This document shows positions 35,556-44,804 of a stretch of DNA of 64,000 nucleotides, piece by piece. Below the pieces are notes generated by a model. It saw only the letters and a program-made list of their open reading frames with translations. It was not told the origin of the DNA and ran no database searches. The DNA comes from Aurantiacibacter atlanticus. GTDB lineage: Bacteria > Pseudomonadota > Alphaproteobacteria > Sphingomonadales > Sphingomonadaceae. The stretch spans positions 248,001 through 312,000 of the forward strand of contig NZ_CP011310.1 of the NCBI RefSeq assembly GCF_001077815.2. The letters run 5' to 3'. The stretch's first letter is position 1, and every line of letters begins with the position of its first letter. The translations under genes were made by a program, and so were the position numbers.

Positions 35556-37004
35556 ATGGCAGTCGCGAGAAACAGCGCATACTCAATTGCGAGCACTGCG
35601 CTGCCGCTACTTATCACGATCGTTACCGTGCCAGTGTTCATCTCAACCGTGGGGGCTGAACGCTACGGCGTCTTGGCAGTCTGCTGGATGTTGCTGATAT
35701 ATGTCGGGCAGGCAGATTTCGGGATCGCGCGTGCTGCAACCCAGCGTATCGCTGCCTTGGGCAGGGGCCGCGCGGAGGATCAGATCGCAACGGCATGGAC
35801 CGCGCTGGCCGCCAGCGCATTTATGGGTCTGGTTCTGGCCGTCGTAACCTACGTCCTGGCCACCTTGTATTTTGCCGGACCGCTGGAAGTGAGCGAAGAG
35901 GTACGCACCGAATTGCTGGCCTCGGCTGTCATAATGGGCGGCTGCACATTCGTGGTGACAATCTTTGCCGCAATGTATGGCTGCCTGGCAGGGCGAGCGA
36001 TGTTCGGATATTCGACGCTTGGTAGTTTCGTCGGCAATTCGGCGTCGCAATTGCTGCCGCTGGCATGTGCCCTGTTTTGGACGATAGATCTCTATTATCT
36101 GCTTCTCGCCACACTTCTCGCGCGCTTTCTCGGCACACTGCCTGCCGCCTATGGGCTTTGGAAAGAAATGTTGCGCGGCCATCGCGTGAAGATCGCCCGC
36201 GATGCACTGCGAGAATTGGTGGGCTTTGGCAAATGGGTCATGGCGCTGTCAGTCACGCGACCCGCCATGGTCATGGCAGACAGGGCCTTGATTGGTGCGC
36301 AATTAGGCGCAATCGCCGTGACCGCTTATGCGGTGCCGTTCCAGATAGCCAGCCGGCTACAGATGATCCCGCGTGCAGTTCTTATTGTGCTGTTTCCGAA
36401 AATGGCAGAACTGGGGCCTGAACAATCACGCGCAGCCGCAAGGGGCTATCTCCTGCTTTTCGCGACAGGATTTGCGCCCATCCTCATCGGCCTTTCCTGC
36501 ATGGTCGAGCCGCTTCTTAATCTGTGGCTTGGAAATGAACTTGATGAACGCTCCGTCCTTCTGGCGCGTATCCTCCTCCTGGGGTTCTGGTTCGCATCAC
36601 TGAGCGGTGTGATGCAGAATTTTACGATGGCACGCGGGGATTCGCGATATGTTGCTGTACTTTATGTGCTGGAAGTCGTTCCCTATCTGGCGGTACTTTA
36701 CGTCGCTATGGCGCAGTTTGGCTTGCCGGGAGCTGCATTGGCTTTCTCTGCCCGATATGCAGTGGAATTCATCATCATCGGCTTTCGGGAAAACATGATC
36801 GACTGGCGTTTTGTCGGCCAGATAGCAGCCAGCCTCGGCGCGCTTGTCGCATCGGTCGCTCTGCACGAAATCCTTTACGGCTGGATAGCGTCATTGGCCG
36901 CAGCCACCATTTTGGGCGGGATCGCTGCGGCCAACGCGTTTGTCCTGCTGCCAAAGGATTTCTGGCAGAGGTTATTTCAAAACTTCAGGCGATCAGAGCG
37001 CTGA
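35556..37004 (+). CDS. Oligosaccharide flippase (Wzx/MATE-like)
   Basis: About 482 residues with 12-14 hydrophobic segments in the polysaccharide-transport MOP pattern; the start NSAYSIASTALPLLITIVTV is typical. It moves undecaprenyl-diphosphate-linked repeats across the inner membrane. I chose ATG 35556 because the longer reading from 35469 runs back through the polymerase gene. The stop codon lies in an 8-bp inverted repeat. It is the last gene of the operon from 31610. Confidence 0.85.
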   Translation: MAVARNSAYSIASTALPLLITIVTVPVFISTVGAERYGVLAVCWMLLIYVGQADFGIARAATQRIAALGRGRAEDQIATAWTALAASAFMGLVLAVVTYVLATLYFAGPLEVSEEVRTELLASAVIMGGCTFVVTIFAAMYGCLAGRAMFGYSTLGSFVGNSASQLLPLACALFWTIDLYYLLLATLLARFLGTLPAAYGLWKEMLRGHRVKIARDALRELVGFGKWVMALSVTRPAMVMADRALIGAQLGAIAVTAYAVPFQIASRLQMIPRAVLIVLFPKMAELGPEQSRAAARGYLLLFATGFAPILIGLSCMVEPLLNLWLGNELDERSVLLARILLLGFWFASLSGVMQNFTMARGDSRYVAVLYVLEVVPYLAVLYVAMAQFGLPGAALAFSARYAVEFIIIGFRENMIDWRFVGQIAASLGALVASVALHEILYGWIASLAAATILGGIAAANAFVLLPKDFWQRLFQNFRRSER

Positions 37005-37008
37005 TCGC
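36989..37008. terminator. Hairpin over the flippase stop codon
   Basis: GCGATCAG (36989-36996) pairs exactly with CTGATCGC (37001-37008) around AGCG. It spans the flippase stop and lies 22 bases before the end of the convergent beta-helix gene. There is no T-run, so termination is a weak inference. Confidence 0.35.
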
Positions 37009-37029
37009 ATTCGGTCTGGGTGCAAGACG

Positions 37030-39063
37030 TCAGTCCAACGCCCCCTTCGCTGCTTGCCCCTTCCGAGTTTCACCCGCGAAATCATAATATGCCAGGGGAC
37101 CAGCAGAATTGGTCAGCAAGTCTCCCGCTGGCGTGAAATTGCCATTCGCAGCATCGGTATAGAGCGTATCGGTAGACCCGCCGATGGTGGTGCCGACAGA
37201 GCCAGCAGGGACGGAACCGGAAATGAAGTGGTTGTCCGCCACCTCAAGGTCAGCATCTGCCGTGGCAGACCAAGTAAACGACTTGATCGAATTGTTCGCA
37301 AACAGACAATAGGCATCCGGGTCATAATTCAAGTCGTTGCGCAAGACGAACCGCTGGCTCGCAAGGGTATTGTGCGCGACCACGACGTGCGAATGCGCGC
37401 TATTGAGCTGGCTCGCCAAATCGATGCTGGTGCTGGCATCAGTCTTGTTATGGAAGGCGTTGTTGATCGCAATCGTATCGCGCATGGCACCCGCAAAGAA
37501 CAGGTCCTGCGCCACGATATCATGACCATAATTGCCGTACACGACTACGTTTTCCAAGGTGCCGGAATTGCCGCGCTGATATATGTCGGCATGAATATCG
37601 AAGGCCGTGTAAAGGCTTAGCGTCGCGTCTTTCACGTTGGTGGCAGAGAAGCCTGCGCCCTTCTTGTTAAACTTGCACAGCGAAGCAGCCCAATGGGTGT
37701 CATCTATCAGCGTAGCGGACCACCCATCAGCCGAGTAACTATTGATGAAATCGACCACGTTCCGCACCGAGTAATTCGTGTTGGCAGCGTAGTCTGCTTC
37801 AGTCGTGCCAATCGTCAGATCGGCGCTGTTGGCTCCCCAATTGATCCGAATGCCACCCACGCTGGACGTGCGCTGAATATACGCCGTGGCTTCGGGCCCG
37901 GTATAAGTGACGGTCATGGCGAGGCGATTGTCGTTCCAGAAGCGACCGTCGTGGTCCTCGACCCTGCAACCGACGACGCACAGCGCATCATTGAAAACGT
38001 CGTTATAGCAATCGCGGACATGGATACCGCGTGCAAGCACGGCATCGTCGGGGCAGTTGAACAGATTGTCGATCTCGCATTCGGTGAAATAGCTTTCGCC
38101 CTTGATCGCCCAGCCGACAAAGTTTGCCTTGTGCCGCCCGCGCCATGAAGCGGTGAAGCCCTTGCTATCAGTGATGCGGCAGCCGTCGAACCAGGGATAT
38201 CGCGTGGGATGATTGGGATAAAGTTCGATGTATTCGGCCATGTCGATCACGATGCCGCTGCCGGTGAACTTGAGCGTGCCGTTGATGCGTTGTCTGCCCT
38301 TGCCTGAAAGGCCTTCAAAGTCCGGGTTGTCCGGTCCGACTATCGTTGCAGTTACACCGGGCGCCGCGTCAATCGTGTTCCATCCGGCAGCTGCGCCACC
38401 AGCCAGCACAATCTGGTAGTTCCCATCACCAGTAAAAGTGATGCGCGGGTTCTTGTAGCCAGCTGAATTCGTTGCATCGAGCGCCCCCTGAAGTGTCGTA
38501 AAGTCCGCACCGCTAGGCGCAACGGTGACGCTGCCATCGTGCAGCGTGGCGCTTGGCAAAAACACATAGGGACCAACCACGCGGCGCTGCATCGCGGCAT
38601 CCGAAGGCACGGCTTCAACGTAGAGGTTCGCTTCGTCGAAATCGCCTACATGGCCAGCAGGACGCTTCAGCGTAGCCCACCAGCCCAAATGCTTCACGGT
38701 GCTGCCATTGGCATCGATGAAGCTGTGGTAGGTAGGAGCCAGCACGTCCACGCTGGCACCCTCGAAATGGAAGATCACCTTTTCCAGCCCAAGGTTGTCG
38801 AGCAGCGTGCCGCCGTTACTCGCGGCGGCAAATACGCCGACCGTCAATTCGTCGGTAAACACCTGCCAGGGCACCACCAGCAGGCGGCACGCTGGCTTGG
38901 CCGTTGTGCGGGCGGGGTCCTCTGGCGCGGAAGAAAAGCCGCTGCCAGCCGTGCCATTCCAAGCTGCGACCGGTGCGACCAGGGGTGTGGCATTTTTCTG
39001 TCGCCCCTTTCCTCCCCCACCGTTGGAAGAGCGTGCTCCGAAACCAAATCCAAGCCCTGCCAT
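37030..39063 (-). CDS. Right-handed parallel beta-helix spike protein (possible glycan-binding or glycan-cutting)
   Basis: About 677 residues. A Gly-rich N-terminus (MAGLGFGFGARSSNGGGG) and a beta-rich region (residues 40-160) precede a long parallel beta-helix of the pectate-lyase-like fold. The helix has many short repeats with Asn ladders, for example GYKNPRITFTGDGNYQIV, FTECEIDNLFNCPDDAVL, ENVVVYGNYGHDIV and DTIAINNAFHN. There is no signal peptide. The ATG at 39063 overlaps the stop of the spike-base gene by one base; a TTG at 39066 is possible. Coupling to that gene suggests a two-part receptor-binding spike as in gene transfer agents. Enzymatic activity cannot be told from sequence. Confidence 0.75.
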   Translation of the reverse strand: MAGLGFGFGARSSNGGGGKGRQKNATPLVAPVAAWNGTAGSGFSSAPEDPARTTAKPACRLLVVPWQVFTDELTVGVFAAASNGGTLLDNLGLEKVIFHFEGASVDVLAPTYHSFIDANGSTVKHLGWWATLKRPAGHVGDFDEANLYVEAVPSDAAMQRRVVGPYVFLPSATLHDGSVTVAPSGADFTTLQGALDATNSAGYKNPRITFTGDGNYQIVLAGGAAAGWNTIDAAPGVTATIVGPDNPDFEGLSGKGRQRINGTLKFTGSGIVIDMAEYIELYPNHPTRYPWFDGCRITDSKGFTASWRGRHKANFVGWAIKGESYFTECEIDNLFNCPDDAVLARGIHVRDCYNDVFNDALCVVGCRVEDHDGRFWNDNRLAMTVTYTGPEATAYIQRTSSVGGIRINWGANSADLTIGTTEADYAANTNYSVRNVVDFINSYSADGWSATLIDDTHWAASLCKFNKKGAGFSATNVKDATLSLYTAFDIHADIYQRGNSGTLENVVVYGNYGHDIVAQDLFFAGAMRDTIAINNAFHNKTDASTSIDLASQLNSAHSHVVVAHNTLASQRFVLRNDLNYDPDAYCLFANNSIKSFTWSATADADLEVADNHFISGSVPAGSVGTTIGGSTDTLYTDAANGNFTPAGDLLTNSAGPLAYYDFAGETRKGQAAKGALD

Positions 39064-39329
39064 CAAGCGAGGCCCACGAGATGTTGAGCGGTAGTCCCTG
39101 TCGTGCGTACGGCGGTGGCGCGTACGTCGATGAAGCTGCCTTCTGGTAGGTTTCGAAATACGACGTCAGCCGACGAATCCAACGGTTTCAAAGTGATGTC
39201 GCCTGCAGCGCCGACATAAATTGCCTTCGTAACGAGGGCAAATGTCTGCGTATCGTGAGGGGTAATTTCAAAACAGTGCTTGGCGGGCGCCATGGGATTG
39301 TCGCGGTATTCAGCAAATTTATCCAGCAT
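39063..39329 (-). CDS. Spike base protein of the RCAP_rcc01079 (GTA head-spike) type
   Basis: An 88-residue beta-rich protein. The pattern AKHCFEITPHDTQTFALVTKAIYVGAAGD, quoted here by ends only as ITPHDTQ and ALVTKAIYVGAAGD, matches the spike-base family, as do VVFRNLPEGSFIDVRATAV and the final RTTGTTAQHLVGLA. In Rhodobacter capsulatus such proteins hold head spikes of the gene transfer agent that bind capsule. ATG at 39329. It is followed directly by the beta-helix protein, and no capsid or tail genes lie near. About 150 bases separate it from the divergent glycosyltransferase at 39488. Confidence 0.75.
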   Translation of the reverse strand: MLDKFAEYRDNPMAPAKHCFEITPHDTQTFALVTKAIYVGAAGDITLKPLDSSADVVFRNLPEGSFIDVRATAVRTTGTTAQHLVGLA

Positions 39330-39487
39330 CTCATATAGTCCTTTGCGTTTTAAGGACCGATGCCGCTATGGCAGTGCGCGGTGCGTAGGAAAGGCTTTTT
39401 CTTGCCACCAGCGGCTGCCAGCCAGAGCATACAGGCTGTATGCGCGGAACGCCTCAATCTTCCTAAGCGTGTTGGGATAAGTGCCTG

Positions 39488-40423
39488 ATGAATTCCGATA
39501 GCGGGCCTGTTGAAGTCACGGTCATTATCGTCAGCTACAACACGCGCGAATTGACGCTGCGGGCGATTGAAACCCTGCTGGCCAACGCTGGGGCAGTAGC
39601 CATGAAGGTCATCATCTGGGACAACGCCTCGAAGGATGGTTCCGCCGATGCGATCGCGGCCCGGTTCCCTGAGCTTGAACTGGTGCGTAGCGAGGAAAAT
39701 CTGGGCTTCGGCAAGCCGCACAATATCCTCGCGAAGTCCATCGATACAGAGTGGATGCTGCTTCTCAACTCAGACACAGAAACGCATCCAGATGCGGTTG
39801 AGGACCTGCTCGCGTTCGCGCAGCAGCATCCTGATATGGGCATTTACGGCGGGCGGACAGTGTTTGCCGATGGCAGCCTTAATCCAACATCGTGCTGGAA
39901 CCGCATGACCCCCTGGAGCATATTTTGCCAGGCTGTCGGCCTTTCGATGATGTTCAAGCAGTCCCCGGTTTTCAACCCTGAGGGCATAGGCGGCTGGCAG
40001 CGTGACAGCGTGCGCGAAGTCGACTTGGTGACGGGCTGCTTTTTCCTGCTCCGCACTGAATTGTGGCACGAACTCGGCGGCTTCAAGCCGAACTATTTCA
40101 TGTATGGCGAGGAAACGGATTTGTGCATGAGGGCATCGAAACTGGGTTATCGCCACATGATAACGCCCGATGCACAAATCATGCATCTGGGCGGCGCATC
40201 GGCAACACATCGCGATACGCGCGTGGTGCAAGTCATGCGTTCAAAGGCCAGCCTGATACGCGATCACTGGGAAAGCTCGATGGTGCCGATTGGTATTGGG
40301 CTTTTATGGTTATGGATCGCCATTCGCCGGCTTGCCTCTTTTGTGCCCGGCTATGACAAGGGCAAGGCTGAAGTCTGGAGAAGTGTCTGGCGGCAGCGCA
40401 AAGATTGGCTCGCTGGTTACTGA
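39488..40423 (+). CDS. Glycosyltransferase family 2 (WbbL rhamnosyltransferase-like)
   Basis: A 311-residue GT-A inverting glycosyltransferase. VIIVSYNTRELTLRAIETLL starts the nucleotide-binding region, LLNSDTETHPDAV holds the D-x-D-like metal site, and GCFFLLRTELWHELGGF with EETDLCMRA carries the catalytic-type acid. A C-terminal hydrophobic stretch (GIGLLWLWIAIRRLA) may attach it to the membrane. With rfbACDB nearby, rhamnose transfer is plausible but unproven. It overlaps the end of a convergent glycosyltransferase by seven bases. Confidence 0.85.
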   Translation: MNSDSGPVEVTVIIVSYNTRELTLRAIETLLANAGAVAMKVIIWDNASKDGSADAIAARFPELELVRSEENLGFGKPHNILAKSIDTEWMLLLNSDTETHPDAVEDLLAFAQQHPDMGIYGGRTVFADGSLNPTSCWNRMTPWSIFCQAVGLSMMFKQSPVFNPEGIGGWQRDSVREVDLVTGCFFLLRTELWHELGGFKPNYFMYGEETDLCMRASKLGYRHMITPDAQIMHLGGASATHRDTRVVQVMRSKASLIRDHWESSMVPIGIGLLWLWIAIRRLASFVPGYDKGKAEVWRSVWRQRKDWLAGY

Positions 40424-41652
40424 ACAGAAGCGCCGCAGGCGTCTCTCAATCCTTGCGCAAATTGCGTCGCGATAGCTGGCCTCTGAAATTTCCGCGCTTC
40501 AGCCGATCCCTGCCATTCGCGCAAATCTGCCTTCAATCTGGCTTCATTCGCACAAAGGTACCGCATTGCCTGAGCAATCGCCGCTGGATCATTCGCGTCG
40601 ACTGAAATGGCGAAGCTTTTCTGGTCGAAATAGCCATCGATGGCCGTACCCTTGGGATAGATGACGGGTGCTCCTGCGAAGAGGGCTTCGAGAAAGACGA
40701 GACCGAATGATTCGCGGTGTGAGGGAAGGACAAGTCCTGTCGACCCGTACAATGCCGAGCGAACATCTTCCCGCTCCATCGCTCCGGCAAGTGAGATCTG
40801 CGGGACAGATGCAATTTGAGCCTGTGTTTCGGATACGTCGATATCGGAGCCTCCCCCGATGATGCGCAGGCGCGGGGCGCAATTATCGACGGCGAGTTTC
40901 CGTATCGCGGCCACCATGCCCGAAAGGTTCTTGAGCCTGCGGTTTTTCAAGTGAAAAACGCTTACCAATCCGCTCCCAGTGATTTGCGGGGCGAGGCATT
41001 CATCAAGATCAGTCGGACAAGGCAGAAAGCGCGCAGGTCGCCCAAGCTGGCCGAGTTTGGCCTCAGCATCCTGCAATGCCCATGGGGTGAAGGGAAAAAC
41101 GACCTCCGCATTATGCAGGACGTCGGCAAAATTTGATCGCAAGTCCGGGCGATATTTTAAAATCTTGGAATCGGTATTGCCTTGCAAACAGACCGCATAA
41201 GGCAGGTCTAGCTGACGAGCAGCCTCACGCACTGCGATCCCTTCGATGGTCAATTTGTGTGCGACCAGCAAATCGGGACGCTCTTTCGTGGCGACCAGTT
41301 CGCTCAACCATCTGCCGACTGCTTTTAGCATGGTGGCATGGAGGATACCCTTGCCCGGTGCTGTGTAACGGGCCGCTGTTCCATAGGAAAATGGCTGACT
41401 GGAAATGAGCGTCCGCCTTGCCGGCTTTGCCTGGGCAAACAGCTTGCCAAGGTCACGCACACGCGGTGACCTTCGATTTATCGATACGACATGATGATCG
41501 AACTGATTATGCGTCAGATCTATCAGATGGCGGATTACCGGCGTTTTCGCCTCATCGAGGCTGTCTGGAAAATCGGTGCTGAGATGCACTATTCGCAATA
41601 GCTTGCCAGACGGTTGAATGCGGCTGCCATTCGCTTGAGCGCTTTCAGCCAT
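40417..41652 (-). CDS. Glycosyltransferase family 4
   Basis: A 411-residue GT-B glycosyltransferase. KLLRIVHLSTDFPDSLDEAKTP begins the acceptor domain. The C-terminal donor domain has RIIGGGSDID, ALYGSTGLVLPSHRESFGLVFLEAL (E-x7-E-like region) and a conserved YPKGTAIDGY. It is the last gene of a wza-wzc-glycosyltransferase operon (17 bases after wzc). Sugar specificity is unknown. Confidence 0.85.
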   Translation of the reverse strand: MAESAQANGSRIQPSGKLLRIVHLSTDFPDSLDEAKTPVIRHLIDLTHNQFDHHVVSINRRSPRVRDLGKLFAQAKPARRTLISSQPFSYGTAARYTAPGKGILHATMLKAVGRWLSELVATKERPDLLVAHKLTIEGIAVREAARQLDLPYAVCLQGNTDSKILKYRPDLRSNFADVLHNAEVVFPFTPWALQDAEAKLGQLGRPARFLPCPTDLDECLAPQITGSGLVSVFHLKNRRLKNLSGMVAAIRKLAVDNCAPRLRIIGGGSDIDVSETQAQIASVPQISLAGAMEREDVRSALYGSTGLVLPSHRESFGLVFLEALFAGAPVIYPKGTAIDGYFDQKSFAISVDANDPAAIAQAMRYLCANEARLKADLREWQGSAEARKFQRPAIATQFAQGLRDACGASVQ

Positions 41653-41669
41653 TTCTCTGTATCCGTGGC

Positions 41670-43898
41670 CTAATCGTCAGCCTTATATTCGTAATAGCGA
41701 TATTTGTAGTCATAAGACTGACCCGCCTCGAGAGACTTGAACTTCGTCAGAACTATCCCTGCAGGCTCCACGCCTACTTCGCCCAGACGACGGATAGTGG
41801 CACGGGTTTGCGCGGCGCGCGACCTGTTGGCCTCGACGATGAGCAGAACTGCATCGACATAGCGCGCAAGCATCGGAGCATCGGCCAGACCCAGCAAGGG
41901 CGAACTGTCAACGATGATCGTGTCGTATTTCAGGCGGAGCTGAGCCAGCAGTTCCGGCACCAGTCCCGAAGACAGGACAGAAATCGGGCTATCCGGCCTT
42001 TCCGAAATTGGCAATAGGTCGAAGCCACCGTCTGCGCCCTTGATGATGGCGCTATCCAACGGTGCGCGTTTAAATAGCGCATCGATCAGGCCGGCGCTTT
42101 TATTCTTCGTAATGCCAAGCCTGCGGGCAAGGGCAGGACGGCGCAAATCCATATCGACAAGCAAAGTCTTTTTACCAACTGCCGCATAGCGCTGCGCAAG
42201 TGCGATAGAGGTTGTTGACTTTCCTTCGCCTACCTCCGCACTGGTGATCTGGATGATCTCTTTTCCGTCGCGCAGGACATTATAGTCAAGCGTCGCGCGT
42301 ATAGAGGAGTACGCTTCGCTCAGGATGCTAAACGGGTTCTCCAGCGCATCATCGAGGTTCTCGGTGATATGCGGCGTCTGGCCCAGTGCCTTCACCCCAA
42401 TCCGCGTTTCGATATCGTCAATCGAATAGAGCTTGTCATCCAGCGTTTCACGCAAGACTGCCAGTCCGCCAGCAAGGGCAAGGCCGGCGGCAAGGCCCGC
42501 AATGAGATTACGGAGAAGATTAGGCGAGCTAGGAGAGGATGGCACACTGGCGGGGTCCAGCTTGGTGAGGCTGCTGGTCTGCAACGTGGATGCAGCGGAA
42601 AGCTGATTGTAGCGCGCAAGGAGGCTGGCAAGCTGATCGCGCAATGCACTGGCCTCGCGGTCGAGCAGCGAGAGTTGCACGCGCCGATCCTGCTCATTGA
42701 GCGCCTCATCAGATACGCGCGATACTTCCTCACCCAGGGCCTGCTCCTGTTGCAATGCAATGCGATATGCACTGCGAAGGCTCTGCTTGATCTCGTTTTC
42801 AGTCGTCTGCAATTGCGATTGAGTCGTTTCGATCTGGGCGCGCAGTTCCTGCAGCGGCGGATATTCGTCTTGATAGCGCTGGCTCAAATCAGAGAGTTGA
42901 CCGCGCATCGTGGCCAATTGGGCGCGCTGAGCCTGCACTGCGCCGCTGGCCTGGACTTCGGGTATCCGGCCAGCGGGCACATTTTCGACGGCGCGCCAAC
43001 GTTCTTCGGCCTCGATACGGGCAACACGCGCCTGCGTAAATGTGGCATTTATGCTGGCAAGATTGGTGGCCGTTAACGTTTGGGTTTGGCCCGAATTCGC
43101 TCCATCTTCACTTCCCACAGGGTCAGGCATGGCAATAAGGCCATTGGAGCGCGCATAGCTATTGTTCTCAATTTCGCGACTGCGAAGTTCCTCGCGTATT
43201 TCAGCGATCTGTTTCTGCAAAAACTCCCGTGCAAACTCGTTTGTCTCGGAAGTATCCGAGATACCACGTTGCACGAATGTATCTGCATAGCCGGTGGCTA
43301 TGCGCGCTGCGAGACGTGGATCAGTCGAAGCAAAGTTGATTGTCATGATGCGGACGTCATACGGCGTCTGCGCGCTTACACCTCCACGCAAGATTCCCGC
43401 AGCAGCGTTACGCCGCTGGTCTAGCCACGCCTCCTCTGTCATATTTTGCGGCCGCCCCTGTTCGAGCATTTCGCCGAGCAGTTCTTCGCTGTCATAAAGA
43501 TTGAGGTTGTCGACGACGCTCATGGCCATCGAACGGCTGACGACCACGCCAGCCAGCGTTTCCATGTGCCGCGCCACTTCGTTGGTGGAGATGTAGGGTT
43601 CGAGATCCTGGCCTTCGATGATCGAGGTGCCCGGAGGTTGATACACTACTGTCGAAGAAGCCTGATAAATAGGGCGCGTCAGCAAGGTTATGATGAGTGC
43701 CGCCAGCAATGCCAGTGCAACTGCGCCAATGATTATAAACCGCTGGCGCCACAGAATTCCGCGGATCGTTGCAAAAGTGAAGAAACTGCGAGAGGCGGTG
43801 CCATAAGCGCCATTTGGACTTTCGACCGCCGTATCCTGCGGAAGATAGCGGTCTACCATTGGGGCGGGCCCATCGTCTGCTAGCATTCTCGAAGTCAT
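41670..43898 (-). CDS. Polysaccharide co-polymerase/tyrosine autokinase (Wzc type)
   Basis: 742 residues combining a Wzz chain-length domain and a BY-kinase. The membrane helix at about 53-73 begins the Wzz part; a periplasmic coiled-coil rich in Gln/Glu/Arg follows (about 220-430), then a second membrane helix near 470. The kinase has SAEVGEGKST (Walker A, 553-562), LLVDMDLRRP (Walker A') and IIVDSSPLLGLAD (Walker B). Six Tyr in the last 14 residues (YDYKYRYYEYKADD) form the autophosphorylated tail. It controls EPS chain length and assembly with Wza, whose gene is ten bases upstream. Confidence 0.95.
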   Translation of the reverse strand: MTSRMLADDGPAPMVDRYLPQDTAVESPNGAYGTASRSFFTFATIRGILWRQRFIIIGAVALALLAALIITLLTRPIYQASSTVVYQPPGTSIIEGQDLEPYISTNEVARHMETLAGVVVSRSMAMSVVDNLNLYDSEELLGEMLEQGRPQNMTEEAWLDQRRNAAAGILRGGVSAQTPYDVRIMTINFASTDPRLAARIATGYADTFVQRGISDTSETNEFAREFLQKQIAEIREELRSREIENNSYARSNGLIAMPDPVGSEDGANSGQTQTLTATNLASINATFTQARVARIEAEERWRAVENVPAGRIPEVQASGAVQAQRAQLATMRGQLSDLSQRYQDEYPPLQELRAQIETTQSQLQTTENEIKQSLRSAYRIALQQEQALGEEVSRVSDEALNEQDRRVQLSLLDREASALRDQLASLLARYNQLSAASTLQTSSLTKLDPASVPSSPSSPNLLRNLIAGLAAGLALAGGLAVLRETLDDKLYSIDDIETRIGVKALGQTPHITENLDDALENPFSILSEAYSSIRATLDYNVLRDGKEIIQITSAEVGEGKSTTSIALAQRYAAVGKKTLLVDMDLRRPALARRLGITKNKSAGLIDALFKRAPLDSAIIKGADGGFDLLPISERPDSPISVLSSGLVPELLAQLRLKYDTIIVDSSPLLGLADAPMLARYVDAVLLIVEANRSRAAQTRATIRRLGEVGVEPAGIVLTKFKSLEAGQSYDYKYRYYEYKADD

Positions 43899-43908
43899 CA
43901 GTCTCTAC

Positions 43909-44607
43909 TCAAAATCGTGTGAAAAGGGCGAACGCGGGGATCGCCCTGAGAGCGTCCTGCCACAGGACTGAAAGTGAATCGGTGCCGACCACGATCCGAT
44001 CGCCGGGCTGGAGAACGGGATCGAGCATCTGTCCAGACTGCACGGCACGATAATCGAACTTTGCGATATGGATACCTTCGGGAGTGTCCCGAAAGACTGC
44101 GATTTGTTCGATATCAGCTGTCCGTTCCGGTCCGCCAGCAAGCGAGATGCCTCCAGACAACCGCGTCCCCGGCTGGAAACGATAGAGGCCAGCGTCTTTT
44201 ACAGATCCTTCCACCGTGACCATGTGGCTGGCATATTCAATGACGTTAACCGAGACTTCGGGATGACGCAGATAGCTGGTGCGAAGTTTGCGTTCGACCA
44301 CTTCCTCGATCTGGGCCGGCGTCATCCCGCCAACACTGAGCGTTCCGATAAGTGGTAGGGACACGTTCCCCGCGGCTGAAATCGGCACCCGATCAACAGA
44401 CATCTCAGCTTCGCGAAAGACCGACACCGAAATGACATCGGCAGGACGCACTGCGTAGGTATCTTCAAGTCGGGTTTGATACCTGTCCTGACCAAGCGTC
44501 GACACAGGTTGGGATGTCGCTATACCGGGAGTGACGTCAGGCCCTGAAGCGCAGGCAGACAAAAGCAAGCTGGCGATGCCCGCCAAGGGAAAATACTGCC
44601 ACTTCAC
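43909..44607 (-). CDS. Polysaccharide export outer-membrane lipoprotein (Wza type)
   Basis: About 232 residues. From the GTG at 44607 a lipoprotein signal (LAGIASLLLSAC) gives lipidated Cys19. Poly_export domain: YAVRPADVISVSVFREAEMS, GNVSLPLIGTLSVGGMTPAQIEE; SLBB-like domain around VTVEGSVKDAGLYRF. The AAGGAA eight bases before the GTG supports this start; an upstream start at 44661 would add 18 non-signal residues. It exports EPS across the outer membrane. It is the first gene of the wza-wzc operon and diverges from the membrane protein at 44805. Confidence 0.9.
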   Translation of the reverse strand: MKWQYFPLAGIASLLLSACASGPDVTPGIATSQPVSTLGQDRYQTRLEDTYAVRPADVISVSVFREAEMSVDRVPISAAGNVSLPLIGTLSVGGMTPAQIEEVVERKLRTSYLRHPEVSVNVIEYASHMVTVEGSVKDAGLYRFQPGTRLSGGISLAGGPERTADIEQIAVFRDTPEGIHIAKFDYRAVQSGQMLDPVLQPGDRIVVGTDSLSVLWQDALRAIPAFALFTRF

Positions 44608-44804
44608 GCCCAAATTTCCTTGCTCTGTTATTTTTCCCGCAATACCGATGCCACGGGACAACCCTTAGTAATACAGTTAATTGCTAGACGTGCACGCCTC
44701 CCAGCACAAGGGTTATCACTGCACTGCAGCACCCGGACTGGTAAGTGTTGTCTACTAGTGTAAAGCGCATCTGCAATCGGCAGTTAAAGGTTCTATCGCG
44801 CGAC

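Noticed and set aside
37030..39329. An intact prophage
   Set aside because: Only the two spike genes are phage/GTA-like; no integrase, capsid, portal, terminase or lysis genes are nearby.
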